Below are positions 48,539 to 56,826 of a stretch of 64,000 nucleotides of DNA, one piece after another. Every line of letters begins with the position of its first letter. Position 1 is the stretch's first letter. Source of the stretch: Paenibacillus albiflavus. GTDB taxonomy: Bacteria > Bacillota > Bacilli > Paenibacillales > NBRC-103111. Made by a program: the position numbers and the translations under genes. The stretch covers positions 16,932-80,931 of the forward strand of contig NZ_SKFG01000081.1 of the NCBI RefSeq assembly GCF_004344915.1, in the 5' to 3' direction. The notes beneath the pieces are model-generated. The model did no database searches and was not told the DNA's origin. It saw only the letters and a list, made by a program, of their open reading frames with translations.

Positions 48539-48910
48539 ATGGCTTTATATCAAAAATTAGGCCGTGATTCCAGTGCACGTAAAGCTTTATTTCGTGACAT
48601 GGTAACGGATCTGTTTTTATACGAACGCATTCAAACGACTGAAGCTAAGGCTAAAGAAGTTCGCTCTATCGCTGAGAAGCTAATCACGCTTGCAAAGCGC
48701 GGAGATCTTCACGCTCGTCGTCAAGTCGCTGCATTTGTTCGTCGCGAGACTTTGGAAGGCGCAGATCAAGACGCAATCCAAAAACTATTCACTGAGTTAG
48801 CATCACGCTACTCCGAGCGCCAAGGTGGATACACACGTATTCTTAAAATTGGACCTCGTCGTGGTGATTCAGCACCAATGGTTTACTTGGAGCTAGTTGA
48901 TCGCGCTTAG
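48539..48910 (+). CDS. rplQ: 50S ribosomal protein L17
   Basis: L17 is the last gene of the alpha block. The 123-aa protein begins [20 protein letters not shown] and has [23 protein letters not shown] 48539 has AAGGAGG 10 bases upstream; an in-frame ATG 12 codons earlier has no site. A terminator-like hairpin follows. Confidence 0.97.
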   Translation: MALYQKLGRDSSARKALFRDMVTDLFLYERIQTTEAKAKEVRSIAEKLITLAKRGDLHARRQVAAFVRRETLEGADQDAIQKLFTELASRYSERQGGYTRILKIGPRRGDSAPMVYLELVDRA

Positions 48911-48917
48911 TTATGGG

Positions 48918-48961
48918 AAAGGGTGGGCAGAATCTTCGTATTCTGCTGAAGCCCTTTTTTT
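48918..48961 (+). terminator. Terminator-like hairpin after rplQ
   Basis: AAAGGG with CCCTTT and an inner GCAGAAT (48927-48933) with ATTCTGC (48940-48946) form a stem, followed by TTTTTTT. truA follows within 30 bases, so it probably lets part of the transcription through. Confidence 0.75.
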
Positions 48962-48990
48962 GTTTGCACTTTTTGAGGAGGAGATGGAGC

Positions 48991-49785
48991 ATGCGGAACC
49001 TTCGATTTATCGTTACCTATGATGGTACGAAGTATTCGGGCTTTCAAACTCAGCCTGAAGGGAATACCATACAAGACAAGATCGAAGAAGCCATTGCGAA
49101 ACTGACCGGGGAACAGGTGAAGATTGCTGGTTCTGGCCGAACCGATGCCGGGGTACATGCACGCGGACAAGTCATTAATTTTATAACAGAATCAAGAATT
49201 CCTCTTAATCGTTGGTGTGTCGCACTAAACTCCTGGCTGCCCAAAGATATTGCAACTTTGTCAGTGGAGGAAGTCCCCTTGGAGTTTCAGTCCTGGAAAT
49301 GGGCTAAACGTAAAACGTATTGTTATACGATTCGTACAGGAAGACTGCAGGATGTATTTCACTATCGTTACCAGATGCATCATCCGACGCGACTGGACGT
49401 TGAGGCGATGAAGACAGCGCTGGCTCATTTTATTGGGGAGCATGATTTTACTTCGTTCTGTTCTGTTAGATCAACGAAACCGAGTCATGTTCGTACGTTG
49501 TATGAAGCTTGGATTGAAGTGGATGGTATTTTGGCGGATAGTTCGCAAGTATCTTACAATGTCATGAACGAACAAGACTATACAGGACAAGTTATCCGAA
49601 TTTATGTTACAGCTAACGGTTTTCTTTACAATATGGTTAGAATAATAGCAGGAACATTGATAAGGGTAGGGGAAGACAAATTCTCAAGTCATGATATTCC
49701 AGTAATTCTAGCTGCGAAAGATCGTGAAATGGCAGGGCCAACTGCAGAGCCACATGGACTTATGCTGTGGAGAGTCGAATACTGA
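48991..49785 (+). CDS. truA: tRNA pseudouridine synthase A
   Basis: TruA makes pseudouridine at positions 38-40 of many tRNAs. The 264-aa protein has the catalytic aspartate in SGRTDAGVHARGQVINF (about residue 52) and the later NGFLYNMVRIIAGTLI. ATG 48991 has GGAGGAGATGG upstream; longer in-frame reading overlaps the hairpin before it. It is the last gene of the unit. Confidence 0.96.
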   Translation: MRNLRFIVTYDGTKYSGFQTQPEGNTIQDKIEEAIAKLTGEQVKIAGSGRTDAGVHARGQVINFITESRIPLNRWCVALNSWLPKDIATLSVEEVPLEFQSWKWAKRKTYCYTIRTGRLQDVFHYRYQMHHPTRLDVEAMKTALAHFIGEHDFTSFCSVRSTKPSHVRTLYEAWIEVDGILADSSQVSYNVMNEQDYTGQVIRIYVTANGFLYNMVRIIAGTLIRVGEDKFSSHDIPVILAAKDREMAGPTAEPHGLMLWRVEY

Positions 49786-49791
49786 TGCGTT

Positions 49792-49818
49792 AAGAGATCG
49801 CTTGAGATCTCTTTTTTT
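49792..49818 (+). terminator. Intrinsic terminator after truA
   Basis: AAGAGATC (49792-49799) pairs with GATCTCTT (49806-49813), followed by a T-run. It closes the alpha-truA transcript. Confidence 0.88.
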
Positions 49819-49834
49819 ATTATTGAGATTGCCA

Positions 49835-49864
49835 TTGACCAGAATATTCTGCACAATGTATCAT
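49835..49864 (+). promoter_or_regulatory. Probable promoter of the FMN-barrel/nitrilase/TRAP genes
   Basis: TTGACC (49835-49840) and TATCAT (49859-49864) are 18 bases apart, 42 bases before the next gene and directly after a terminator. Confidence 0.6.
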
Positions 49865-49905
49865 GAATAGCGTAACTGCAATGGAATAGGAGTGACTATA
49901 GAATC

Positions 49906-50358
49906 ATGAGCAAAGTACTCACTGAATTAACACCAGAAATGATGTCAGTTTTACAAGGGCAGGCCATTGTATTGCTGAATGTTGTCCATAAACCGAGCAA
50001 CACCATTTATTCAACGGCATTATCATGGGTCTACGCAGAGGATGCGACCAAAATCCGCTTCGCGATTGATTCCAAATCTGATTTTATTACCATTATTGAA
50101 GAAGACCCTAAGTTAGTCATGAACTTTATCGCACTAGAAAGTGTATATTCGGTTGTGGGTACGGCTAATGTTGTAGTGAAGGAGACGGAAGATACAACGT
50201 TAAAACTGACCATTGTAGAAGTACAAATTGATCAGATCCGGGATATTATGTTCTACGGCGGTAAGGTAACAACGAATCCTGAATTTATCAAAACTTATAA
50301 GCCTGAGCTTGTCGTTAAGTTGGATGAAGAAGCTAAGCAAGCGGTATTAAGCAGATAA
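49906..50358 (+). CDS. Pyridoxamine 5'-phosphate oxidase-like (FMN split-barrel) protein
   Basis: The 150-aa protein has the layout of the PNPOx-like split-barrel family: an N-terminal helix, then strands with STALSWVYAEDATKIRFAID, a DPKLVMNFIA segment and a short C-terminal helix. Members bind FMN, F420 or heme; the substrate here is unknown and the call is by overall pattern. A GGAG site lies somewhat far upstream of the ATG. It is first in a small accessory cluster inserted between truA and rplM. Confidence 0.65.
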   Translation: MSKVLTELTPEMMSVLQGQAIVLLNVVHKPSNTIYSTALSWVYAEDATKIRFAIDSKSDFITIIEEDPKLVMNFIALESVYSVVGTANVVVKETEDTTLKLTIVEVQIDQIRDIMFYGGKVTTNPEFIKTYKPELVVKLDEEAKQAVLSR

Positions 50359-50378
50359 ATCACGGGGGGATGAGATAA

Positions 50379-51158
50379 ATGAAGATCGCATCAGTTCAAG
50401 TGGAAATTAAAGATCACGAAACGAAGCAGCAACGGATCGATAGAATAGAACACACACTGGATAAACTCGCAGGCACTGATTTCATCATTCTTCCAGAAAT
50501 TTGGGCTACAGGATATTTTTCCTTTGACCGATATACAGAAGAGGCAGAAGCAATTGATGGGCCTTACGTGCAGCGATTTTCAGCGAAGGCGAAACAACTC
50601 GGGGCATATTTGTTTGCTGGTAGCTTTGTAGAGAAGGATGGCGACAATTTCTACAATACGAGTGTTCTATTTGATCCAGAAGGTAAGCTTATTGCTAATT
50701 ATCGTAAAATTCACTTATTCCGCTATGGTTCAGAAGAAGGGAAGCTATTAACAGCAGGTAATGAATTAGTGGTGGAAGATACTTCATTCGGTAAAGTCGG
50801 TCTTGCAACCTGTTATGATTTGCGGTTTCCTGAATTATTTAGGGGATTAGTGGATCGTGGAGCTGAGCTGTTACTCGTTACATCTGCTTGGCCACATCGG
50901 AGATTAGCCCATTGGAATTTATTCAATCAGGCACGAGCTCTTGAGAATCAGTGTTTCTTAATATCTAGCAATTGTGTCGGTACGACCAAAGGTACCTTAA
51001 TGGGCGGCCACAGTCAAATTGTAGATCCTTGGGGCGTTGTACTTGCTTCAGGTGGCGAGCATGAGACGATTGTACAAGGGCAAATCGATATATCAGAAAT
51101 TTCACGCATCCGCGATGAATTTCCACAGCTTAAACACAGAGTACTTAACCTGCCATGA
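50379..51158 (+). CDS. Nitrilase-superfamily carbon-nitrogen hydrolase
   Basis: This 259-aa cytoplasmic amidohydrolase has the catalytic Glu in LPEIWATGYF (about residue 41), Lys in YRKIHLF (about 110) and Cys in LATCYDLRFPELFR (about 147). It resembles the omega-amidase/MtnU group, which deamidates alpha-ketoglutaramate or ketoglutaramate-like products of glutamine transamination, but the exact substrate cannot be read. GGGGGGATG precedes the ATG. It may share a transcript with the gene before it. Confidence 0.88.
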   Translation: MKIASVQVEIKDHETKQQRIDRIEHTLDKLAGTDFIILPEIWATGYFSFDRYTEEAEAIDGPYVQRFSAKAKQLGAYLFAGSFVEKDGDNFYNTSVLFDPEGKLIANYRKIHLFRYGSEEGKLLTAGNELVVEDTSFGKVGLATCYDLRFPELFRGLVDRGAELLLVTSAWPHRRLAHWNLFNQARALENQCFLISSNCVGTTKGTLMGGHSQIVDPWGVVLASGGEHETIVQGQIDISEISRIRDEFPQLKHRVLNLP

Positions 51159-51239
51159 TGAAAGAACCAAGCTCTAGGTTGGAATCGCAGCATTTCTTGT
51201 CTATACCGAAGAAATTCCTACAAAGTAGGTGTACCGCAC

Positions 51240-51770
51240 GTGAATGGTAGGCAGAGGAGACGTAGTATCCTTGCATTAGTAACAGGTTTTATTGAAACAA
51301 TTTTAGTTTGGACGGGCATTATCGTTGGCGTAGCTTTGCCACTTAATATACTAATTAGTGTGTTGTACAAATATGTGCTGCATTCACCTATTGCTTGGTC
51401 GAATGAGCTGTCTATGTACTTGTTCTGCTGGATTACGTTCATTGGCGCGAGCTTGGCAGTTAAACGGTCGGACATAAGGGTAGTTCCTTATCTATTTGAT
51501 CGACTACGCCCTACACCCCAAATGATTGTATCTGTATTTGTTCAAATCAGCATATTCGTATTTGCAGCAGTCATGAGCTATTTCTCATTTATATGGATAA
51601 CTTCTCCTAGCTTAATGAATACGGTCACTTCTTTATTTTTCGTTAAGGTCTGGATGTTCTATACCATTATACCTTTCTCTATGCTCTCTATTGCATTCTT
51701 TACAGTGCATCGTATCGCTATTTATTTACAGCAATGGATTTCTGTGAAGAGGGGGGGTCAAGTCTGTTGA
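51240..51770 (+). CDS. TRAP transporter small permease (DctQ family)
   Basis: The 176-aa protein has four predicted membrane helices and the family segment SNELSMYLFCWITFIGASLA. In TRAP systems it partners DctM to import organic acids with sodium. GTG 51240 has TAGGTG 8 bases upstream. It overlaps dctM by 4 bases. No DctP binding-protein gene is present here, which is unusual. Confidence 0.85.
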   Translation: MNGRQRRRSILALVTGFIETILVWTGIIVGVALPLNILISVLYKYVLHSPIAWSNELSMYLFCWITFIGASLAVKRSDIRVVPYLFDRLRPTPQMIVSVFVQISIFVFAAVMSYFSFIWITSPSLMNTVTSLFFVKVWMFYTIIPFSMLSIAFFTVHRIAIYLQQWISVKRGGQVC

Positions 51771-53044
51771 TCCTGATTATAAGTTTTATGATCCTTTGTA
51801 TGCTAGGCGTGCCAATTGCATTCGTACTCGGCTTAGTCACCCTAATCTACGTGTTGACAACGGGTAACTTTAACAGCTTCGAGACTCTACCGACCATGAT
51901 GTTTAATGAGATGCAAAACTTTGGTTTCGTGGCTATTCCTTTGTTTGTCCTTTTAGGAGAAATTATGAATCGCGGTGGAATAACGAGTCGATTGATTCAT
52001 TTTGCATATGTTATTTTTGGCGGACTGCGTGGAGGATTAGCCTATGTTAACCTTTCTGCAAATATGTTTTTAGCTTCGATTGTCGTTACTGCCAATGCTC
52101 AGACTGCGATTGTGAGTCGAATCATTGTTCCTGAAATGCAGAAGCAGGGTTATTCCAAAGAATTTAGTGCGGTTCTAACGACTAGCTCCTTTATTATTGG
52201 ACCGCTGATACCACCAAGCCTATCTCTATTGATATTTGGCGTAATAGCAGGCGTGTCTGTTAGTCAGCTGTTTCTGGCAGGCATTCTGCCTGGGGTTATT
52301 TTTGCCATAGGATTTGGAATCCTAATTTATTTGTATGCGAAGAAGAAGAATCTTCCTAGAACAAACCGAACCCCTCTGAGAGATGCAGTACACAGTCTGT
52401 TTAGTATTCTTCCAGCACTTGTGGTACCACTGCTTGTGATTGTAGGGATTACATCAGGCGCATTGAGGGTGACAGAATCTGCTGCAGTTGCTGTTTTGTT
52501 GGCTAGTTTGATAGGCAGATTTTTTTATAAAGAGATACGAGTTAAGGATATTCCCGATATACTCATCAGAACAGTCATTTCAACCTCAGTAGTATCATTC
52601 ATGTTCGCAACAGCCAATATGTTTAATTGGGCACTACAAATGAATAACATCCCTAAGAAGGTAACTGACTTCTTCTTAAGCATCGCAGACAATACATTTG
52701 TCTTCTTATTGCTGCTGAATGTACTGCTGTTAATCACCGGCATTTTCTTGAAAGGCATAGGAGGTATTATCGTCTTAACTCCAATCTTGACTCCGATTGC
52801 TGTACAGTACGGGGTTGATCCCGTACATTTGGGCATTATTATTGTTATTAATTTAACAATGAGCCTCATGTTTCCTCCCGTGGGATCTGTACTATTCATT
52901 GCTTCCAGAAGGACAGGTTTATCCATTGAACGGTTAACGTTTAAGCTTATTCCGTTCTTGATTCTATCTTTTGGCATTCTATTAATCATTACCTATTTAC
53001 CTTGGGTAACAGCCTTTCTACCAAATGTATTAGGTTTAAAGTAA
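51767..53044 (+). CDS. TRAP transporter large permease (DctM family)
   Basis: The 425-aa protein has about twelve membrane helices and forms the transport channel of a TRAP system. It has PLFVLLGEIMNRGGI and FIIGPLIPPSLSLLIFG, typical of the family. TTG 51767 is chosen because GAGGGGGG precedes it and it overlaps the DctQ stop by 4 bases; an ATG 11 codons earlier gives a non-hydrophobic extension. The adjacent malic enzyme gene suggests a C4-dicarboxylate substrate. Confidence 0.88.
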   Translation: MILIISFMILCMLGVPIAFVLGLVTLIYVLTTGNFNSFETLPTMMFNEMQNFGFVAIPLFVLLGEIMNRGGITSRLIHFAYVIFGGLRGGLAYVNLSANMFLASIVVTANAQTAIVSRIIVPEMQKQGYSKEFSAVLTTSSFIIGPLIPPSLSLLIFGVIAGVSVSQLFLAGILPGVIFAIGFGILIYLYAKKKNLPRTNRTPLRDAVHSLFSILPALVVPLLVIVGITSGALRVTESAAVAVLLASLIGRFFYKEIRVKDIPDILIRTVISTSVVSFMFATANMFNWALQMNNIPKKVTDFFLSIADNTFVFLLLLNVLLLITGIFLKGIGGIIVLTPILTPIAVQYGVDPVHLGIIIVINLTMSLMFPPVGSVLFIASRRTGLSIERLTFKLIPFLILSFGILLIITYLPWVTAFLPNVLGLK

Positions 53045-53056
53045 AGATAAAATCTC

Positions 53057-53086
53057 TTGTTATCTGAATAGTAGGAACTATATAAT
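53057..53086 (+). promoter_or_regulatory. Probable promoter of the malic enzyme gene
   Basis: TTGTTA (53057-53062) and a perfect TATAAT (53081-53086) are 18 bases apart, 73 bases before the chosen start. Confidence 0.65.
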
Positions 53087-53159
53087 AGATCATGGAGTGG
53101 GCGTAATCGCTTACATGTTCGCTGACTACGATGATGGATTACTAAAGGGGATGATAGAA

Positions 53160-54569
53160 TTGGCTGCAAGTACAACGATCATTATGCGTTTGGAGCTGGA
53201 TACACAATCAGGTTCATTCGCTGAATTAGCAGGAGCTATAGGACAAGCAGGCGGAGATATTATGGCGGTTGACTTAATCCATGCGGATAAAGTATCGACA
53301 ACACGTGATATAACGGTTAATTTGCTTGGGAATGTAACGGAAAGCGGAATTATTCAGGTAATCAAAAAACTAAACGGCATTAAATTAATTAACGTATCTG
53401 ACCCTACCTTTCTCGTTCACTTGGGAGGCAAAATCGAGGTACAACCCAGAACAAAGATCAAGAACCGTGATGATCTCTCCAAGGTTTACACACCAGGCGT
53501 TGCTAAAGTATGTATGGCCATTCATGAGAATCCATCAAGAGCTTATTCCTTAACGATCAAGCGGAATACGGTTGCGGTTATATCGGATGGAACGGCGGTT
53601 CTAGGTTTAGGCGATATTGGTCCAGAAGCCGCTATGCCAGTTATGGAAGGAAAGGCAATGTTGTTCAAGCAGCTAGCAGGAGTAGATGCATTCCCGATCT
53701 GTCTGGCAACCAAAGATACGGAAGAAATTATTAGAACAATTAAACAATTATCCCCAACTTTTGGTGGGATTAACTTAGAAGATATTTCTTCACCTCGATG
53801 CTTTGAGATTGAACGTAGATTGAATGAAGAACTTGATATTCCAGTTTTTCATGATGATCAGCACGGTACAGCCGTTGTAGTATTAGCTGGATTAATCAAT
53901 GCGATTAAAGTCGTCAATAAGTCGATGGATCAGGTTCGTGTCGTGGTTACAGGTATTGGCGCCGCAGGTGTATCGATTGTAAAAATGCTTCTTGCTGCAG
54001 GCGTTCGCAATTTAGTCGCTGTCGATCATATGGGTGCATTATGCCGTAAGCAGCAATACGATAATCCGATGTGGACTTGGGTATCTCAGAATACGAATGA
54101 GGAATGTGCCGAAGGTACTTTATCCGATGTTATTCCTGGTGCAGACGTATTTATTGGTGTATCCCGTCAAGGTGTTCTGAAGGTAGAAGATTTGAAGACA
54201 ATGGCTAAAGATCCCATCGTATTTGCGATGGCAAATCCAGAACCTGAGATTGACCCTGAATTGGCAGAGCCATATGTGCGTGTAATGGCAACTGGACGCA
54301 GTGATTTCCCTAACCAAATCAATAATGTTCTATGCTTCCCAGGTATTTTCCGCGGAGCGCTTGAATGCCGAGCTTCTGTTATTAATGAAGAAATGAAGCT
54401 TGCCGCATCTTGGGCGATTGCATCCGTAGTTAGTGATGATGAGCTTAATGAACAATATATCATTCCTAGTATTTTCAACGATAAAGTTGTTCCTTTGATG
54501 CGTAAGGCTGTTATTCAAGCAGCAATTGATACGAATGTAGCTCGTCGTATACCAAGAGAATTCCGTTAA
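53160..54569 (+). CDS. Malic enzyme with N-terminal ACT domain
   Basis: The enzyme oxidatively decarboxylates malate to pyruvate with NAD or NADP. The 469-aa protein has an ACT-like domain at about residues 1-75 (IIMRLELDTQSGSFAELAGA), then the malic enzyme core with catalytic Tyr in VYTPGVAKVCMAI, EGKAMLFKQLAG, metal-site HDDQHGTAVVV and the nucleotide-binding VTGIGAAGVSIVKML. TTG 53160 has AAAGGGG 9 bases upstream; ATG 53151 is too near that site. The ACT domain may allow allosteric control by a small metabolite. It has its own promoter and terminator. Confidence 0.9.
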   Translation: MAASTTIIMRLELDTQSGSFAELAGAIGQAGGDIMAVDLIHADKVSTTRDITVNLLGNVTESGIIQVIKKLNGIKLINVSDPTFLVHLGGKIEVQPRTKIKNRDDLSKVYTPGVAKVCMAIHENPSRAYSLTIKRNTVAVISDGTAVLGLGDIGPEAAMPVMEGKAMLFKQLAGVDAFPICLATKDTEEIIRTIKQLSPTFGGINLEDISSPRCFEIERRLNEELDIPVFHDDQHGTAVVVLAGLINAIKVVNKSMDQVRVVVTGIGAAGVSIVKMLLAAGVRNLVAVDHMGALCRKQQYDNPMWTWVSQNTNEECAEGTLSDVIPGADVFIGVSRQGVLKVEDLKTMAKDPIVFAMANPEPEIDPELAEPYVRVMATGRSDFPNQINNVLCFPGIFRGALECRASVINEEMKLAASWAIASVVSDDELNEQYIIPSIFNDKVVPLMRKAVIQAAIDTNVARRIPREFR

Positions 54570-54578
54570 ATAAATAGG

Positions 54579-54632
54579 AAATACAGCATTCAAAATTCTT
54601 ACATATAAAGGATGAAGATGCTGTATTTTTTT
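54579..54632 (+). terminator. Intrinsic terminator after malic enzyme
   Basis: AAATACAGCAT (54579-54589) pairs with ATGCTGTATTT (54618-54628), followed by a T-run. The loop is long (28 bases). Confidence 0.85.
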
Positions 54633-54644
54633 ACTCCAATAGAC

Positions 54645-54673
54645 TTGAATTTTAAATAGAACTGGGTTATAAT
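54645..54673 (+). promoter_or_regulatory. Sigma-A promoter of rplM-rpsI
   Basis: TTGAAT (54645-54650) and a perfect TATAAT (54668-54673) are 17 bases apart. Transcription would start just at the L13-type leader. Confidence 0.82.
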
Positions 54674-54680
54674 GATTAAC

Positions 54681-54797
54681 GGTGTTTCTTAATCGGCTAA
54701 CCCACGGCCCCGAAGATTAATGAAAGAACCAACTGACAGTAAATGTAACTTAAATGACTATGAATGAACGAGATATAATTTTTTAGGAGGAACAAGC
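54681..54797 (+). ncRNA. L13-type ribosomal protein leader
   Basis: The leader starts with a three-part stem: GGT (54681-54683) with ACC, TTTC (54685-54688) with GAAA, and TTAATC (54689-54694) with GATTAA (54715-54720), enclosing GGCTAACCCACGGCC. Its size, place before rplM and the enclosed CGGCTAACC fit the Firmicute L13 leader. Binding by L13 is inferred. Confidence 0.7.
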
Positions 54798-55241
54798 ATG
54801 CGTACTAGCACCACATATATGGCTAAGGCCAATGAAGTTGAGCGCAAATGGTACATCATCGATGCAGAAGGCAAAACGCTTGGTCGTTTGGCATCTGAAG
54901 CAGCAAGTATCATCCGCGGTAAACATAAGCCTGAATTTACACCACATGTAGATACAGGAGATTTCGTAATCGTAATTAACGCTTCCAAAATCGAATTAAC
55001 AGGTAAGAAACTTACTGATAAAATGTACTACCGTCACTCCATGCATCCAGGTGGTCTTAAAGTGACTCCAGCTGGTGAAATGCTGAAGAAAAACCCAGAG
55101 CGTATGATCGAGCTTGCGATTCATGGCATGCTTCCAAAAACTCGTTTGGGTAACAGCATGAAAATGAAGCTGAAAGTGTATGCTGGTTCTGAGCATCCAC
55201 ACGCAGCACAAAAACCAGAAGTTTACGAACTTCGCGGATAA
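54798..55241 (+). CDS. rplM: 50S ribosomal protein L13
   Basis: L13 is an early assembly protein of the 50S subunit. The 147-aa product has [20 protein letters not shown] and [12 protein letters not shown], and ends [22 protein letters not shown] lies 7 bases before the ATG. It forms a two-gene unit with rpsI. Confidence 0.98.
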   Translation: MRTSTTYMAKANEVERKWYIIDAEGKTLGRLASEAASIIRGKHKPEFTPHVDTGDFVIVINASKIELTGKKLTDKMYYRHSMHPGGLKVTPAGEMLKKNPERMIELAIHGMLPKTRLGNSMKMKLKVYAGSEHPHAAQKPEVYELRG

Positions 55242-55261
55242 AATAAAAGGAGGACATTAAC

Positions 55262-55654
55262 GTGGCACAAGTTCAATACTATGGAACGGGTCGTCGTAAG
55301 CATTCAGTAGCACGTGTACGTCTTGTACCGGGCGAAGGACGAATCGTTATTAATAAACGTGATATCAACGAATACTTTGGTCTTGAAACATTAAAGCTGA
55401 TCGTAAAACAGCCGCTTTCATTGACTGATACATTGGGTCGTTACGATGTACTCGTAAACGCTCATGGTGGTGGTACTTCCGGACAAGCAGGAGCTATCCG
55501 TCACGGTATCTCCCGTGCACTTCTTAAAGTAGATCCTGAGCTTCGCGGCTCCCTTAAGAAAGCTGGTTTCTTAACTCGTGACCCTCGTATGAAGGAACGT
55601 AAGAAATACGGTCTTAAAGCAGCTCGTCGCGCTCCACAATTCTCCAAACGTTAA
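55262..55654 (+). CDS. rpsI: 30S ribosomal protein S9
   Basis: S9 reaches the P-site tRNA with its C-terminal tail. The 130-aa product starts [20 protein letters not shown] from GTG 55262 and ends [12 protein letters not shown], with the tail arginine intact. AGGAGG precedes the start by 8 bases. Confidence 0.98.
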   Translation: MAQVQYYGTGRRKHSVARVRLVPGEGRIVINKRDINEYFGLETLKLIVKQPLSLTDTLGRYDVLVNAHGGGTSGQAGAIRHGISRALLKVDPELRGSLKKAGFLTRDPRMKERKKYGLKAARRAPQFSKR

Positions 55655-55679
55655 TTTGTTTGGTACAACACAAACAATG

Positions 55680-55708
55680 GCCTCGAACCTTGGTTCGGGG
55701 CTTTTTTT
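55680..55708 (+). terminator. Intrinsic terminator after rpsI
   Basis: GCCTCGAAC (55680-55688) pairs with GTTCGGGGC (55693-55701) around CTTG and is followed by seven T. Confidence 0.95.
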
Positions 55709-55710
55709 GT

Positions 55711-55755
55711 TGTATATATAAAAATAAAGAGTCGTAGGATGTGTCCTAGGCTCTT
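55711..55755 (-). terminator. Terminator-like hairpin for the small minus-strand gene
   Basis: AAGAG (55727-55731) with CTCTT (55751-55755) and inner TAGGA with TCCTA form a stem around TGTG. Read on the minus strand it is followed by TATTTTTATATA. It lies 44 bases beyond the stop of the small gene. Confidence 0.55.
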
Positions 55756-55798
55756 CTTTGGGCTTGTACGAAGTACGATTTATAGAATTGGAATCATC

Positions 55799-55900
55799 TT
55801 AGATAAAATGTAATCTTGCGGCTAAGCTAATGACCAGCATTGCGGCTACGATTAGCCAGAAATACCATTCCTTAAAAATCGATCTGTCTCCACTACCCAT
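55799..55900 (-). CDS. Candidate 33-aa single-pass membrane protein
   Basis: A 33-codon frame on the minus strand gives MGSGDRSIFKEWYFWLIV followed by AAMLVISLAARLHFI: a short polar head with a basic patch, then one hydrophobic helix of about 18 residues and a short basic end. GAGGGGT lies 10 bases before the ATG, a -35/-10-like pair is further upstream and a hairpin follows the stop. I do not recognise the family. It is shorter than most gene callers accept. It could be a regulatory or sporulation small membrane protein, but that is a guess. Confidence 0.55.
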   Translation of the reverse strand: MGSGDRSIFKEWYFWLIVAAMLVISLAARLHFI

Positions 55901-55923
55901 GATGTCCTACACCCCTCGATATT

Positions 55924-55952
55924 AAGATATTTACAGTTTAACATATTTTCAA
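55924..55952 (-). promoter_or_regulatory. Possible promoter of the 33-aa gene
   Basis: On the minus strand TTGAAA (55952-55947) and TATCTT (55929-55924) are 17 bases apart, 24 bases before the start codon. The -10 matches 4 of 6 positions. The remaining sequence up to cysH is AT-rich, with one GCCTCT/AGAGGC stem (56041-56071). Confidence 0.4.
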
Positions 55953-56095
55953 AAGATATTCTGCTTAATTTTTCATAGAATAATAGCAAAATAGGGAGTT
56001 TTAAACAATTAATTCGCCAGTAGGCTGATGTCACATATCGGCCTCTTTATGCATTGTATAAGGAGAGAGGCTTAATGTAGAAGGGGGTTACGAAA

Positions 56096-56791
56096 GTGAA
56101 ACGATTGGTTGATGTTCTGTCGCTGCAGGAGCTAGCGATTAGATTGGAGCAAGAAACAGCCGAAACCGTGATTAAGTTTGCACTTGAACAGTATCCTAGA
56201 CTAACGCTGGCATGTTCTTTTGGTGCCGAGGATGTGGTGCTTGTGGACATGCTGCAGACCATTTCACCGAAGACGGAGATTTTCTATTTGGATACAAATG
56301 TGCATTTTGCTGAGACATATGAGACAAGAGATCGCTTGTCAGCGCATTATGGGAATGAATTTGTACAGGTGCTGCCTGAGCTTACGCTCGAAGAGCAAGC
56401 CGAAAAATTCGGAGAAGAACTTTGGAAGTGGGACCCGAATGCTTGTTGTCGCGAACGCAAAGTGAAGCCTTTAACGAATCATTTGCTAGGATTTGATGCA
56501 TGGATTACTGGTATAAGGCGCGAACAATCGCCTACCCGTGCGCATGCGAAGAAAATAGAATGGGATGCCATATTTGGTCTGTGGAAGCTTAATCCCCTTG
56601 CGGATTGGACGAACGAGGATGTGTGGGCGTATATCCATTCACATCATATTCCATATAATGCCTTGCATGACCAGGGTTACCCGAGTATTGGCTGCATGCA
56701 TTGTACGCGTCAGGTTGCGGCAGGTGAAGATGCACGTGCAGGCAGATGGTCAGGATTTGAAAAAACCGAGTGTGGTCTTCATCGAAAATAA
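56096..56791 (+). CDS. cysH: Adenylylsulfate (APS) reductase, thioredoxin-dependent
   Basis: CysH reduces activated sulfate to sulfite in assimilation. The 231-aa protein has the PP-loop-like CSFGAEDVVLVDML (about residue 40), TGIRREQSPTR, the catalytic Cys in TECGLH at the C-terminus, and two cysteine pairs, CCRERK and CMHC. Those pairs bind a 4Fe-4S cluster and are characteristic of APS-using enzymes. GTG 56096 has AAGGGGG 7 bases upstream. It is 35 bases before sat and no APS kinase gene is present, so the pathway would run directly through APS. Confidence 0.93.
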   Translation: MKRLVDVLSLQELAIRLEQETAETVIKFALEQYPRLTLACSFGAEDVVLVDMLQTISPKTEIFYLDTNVHFAETYETRDRLSAHYGNEFVQVLPELTLEEQAEKFGEELWKWDPNACCRERKVKPLTNHLLGFDAWITGIRREQSPTRAHAKKIEWDAIFGLWKLNPLADWTNEDVWAYIHSHHIPYNALHDQGYPSIGCMHCTRQVAAGEDARAGRWSGFEKTECGLHRK

Positions 56792-56826
56792 AGCATTACA
56801 ATTGTTTAGAGCTGGAGGAGTGCTGA

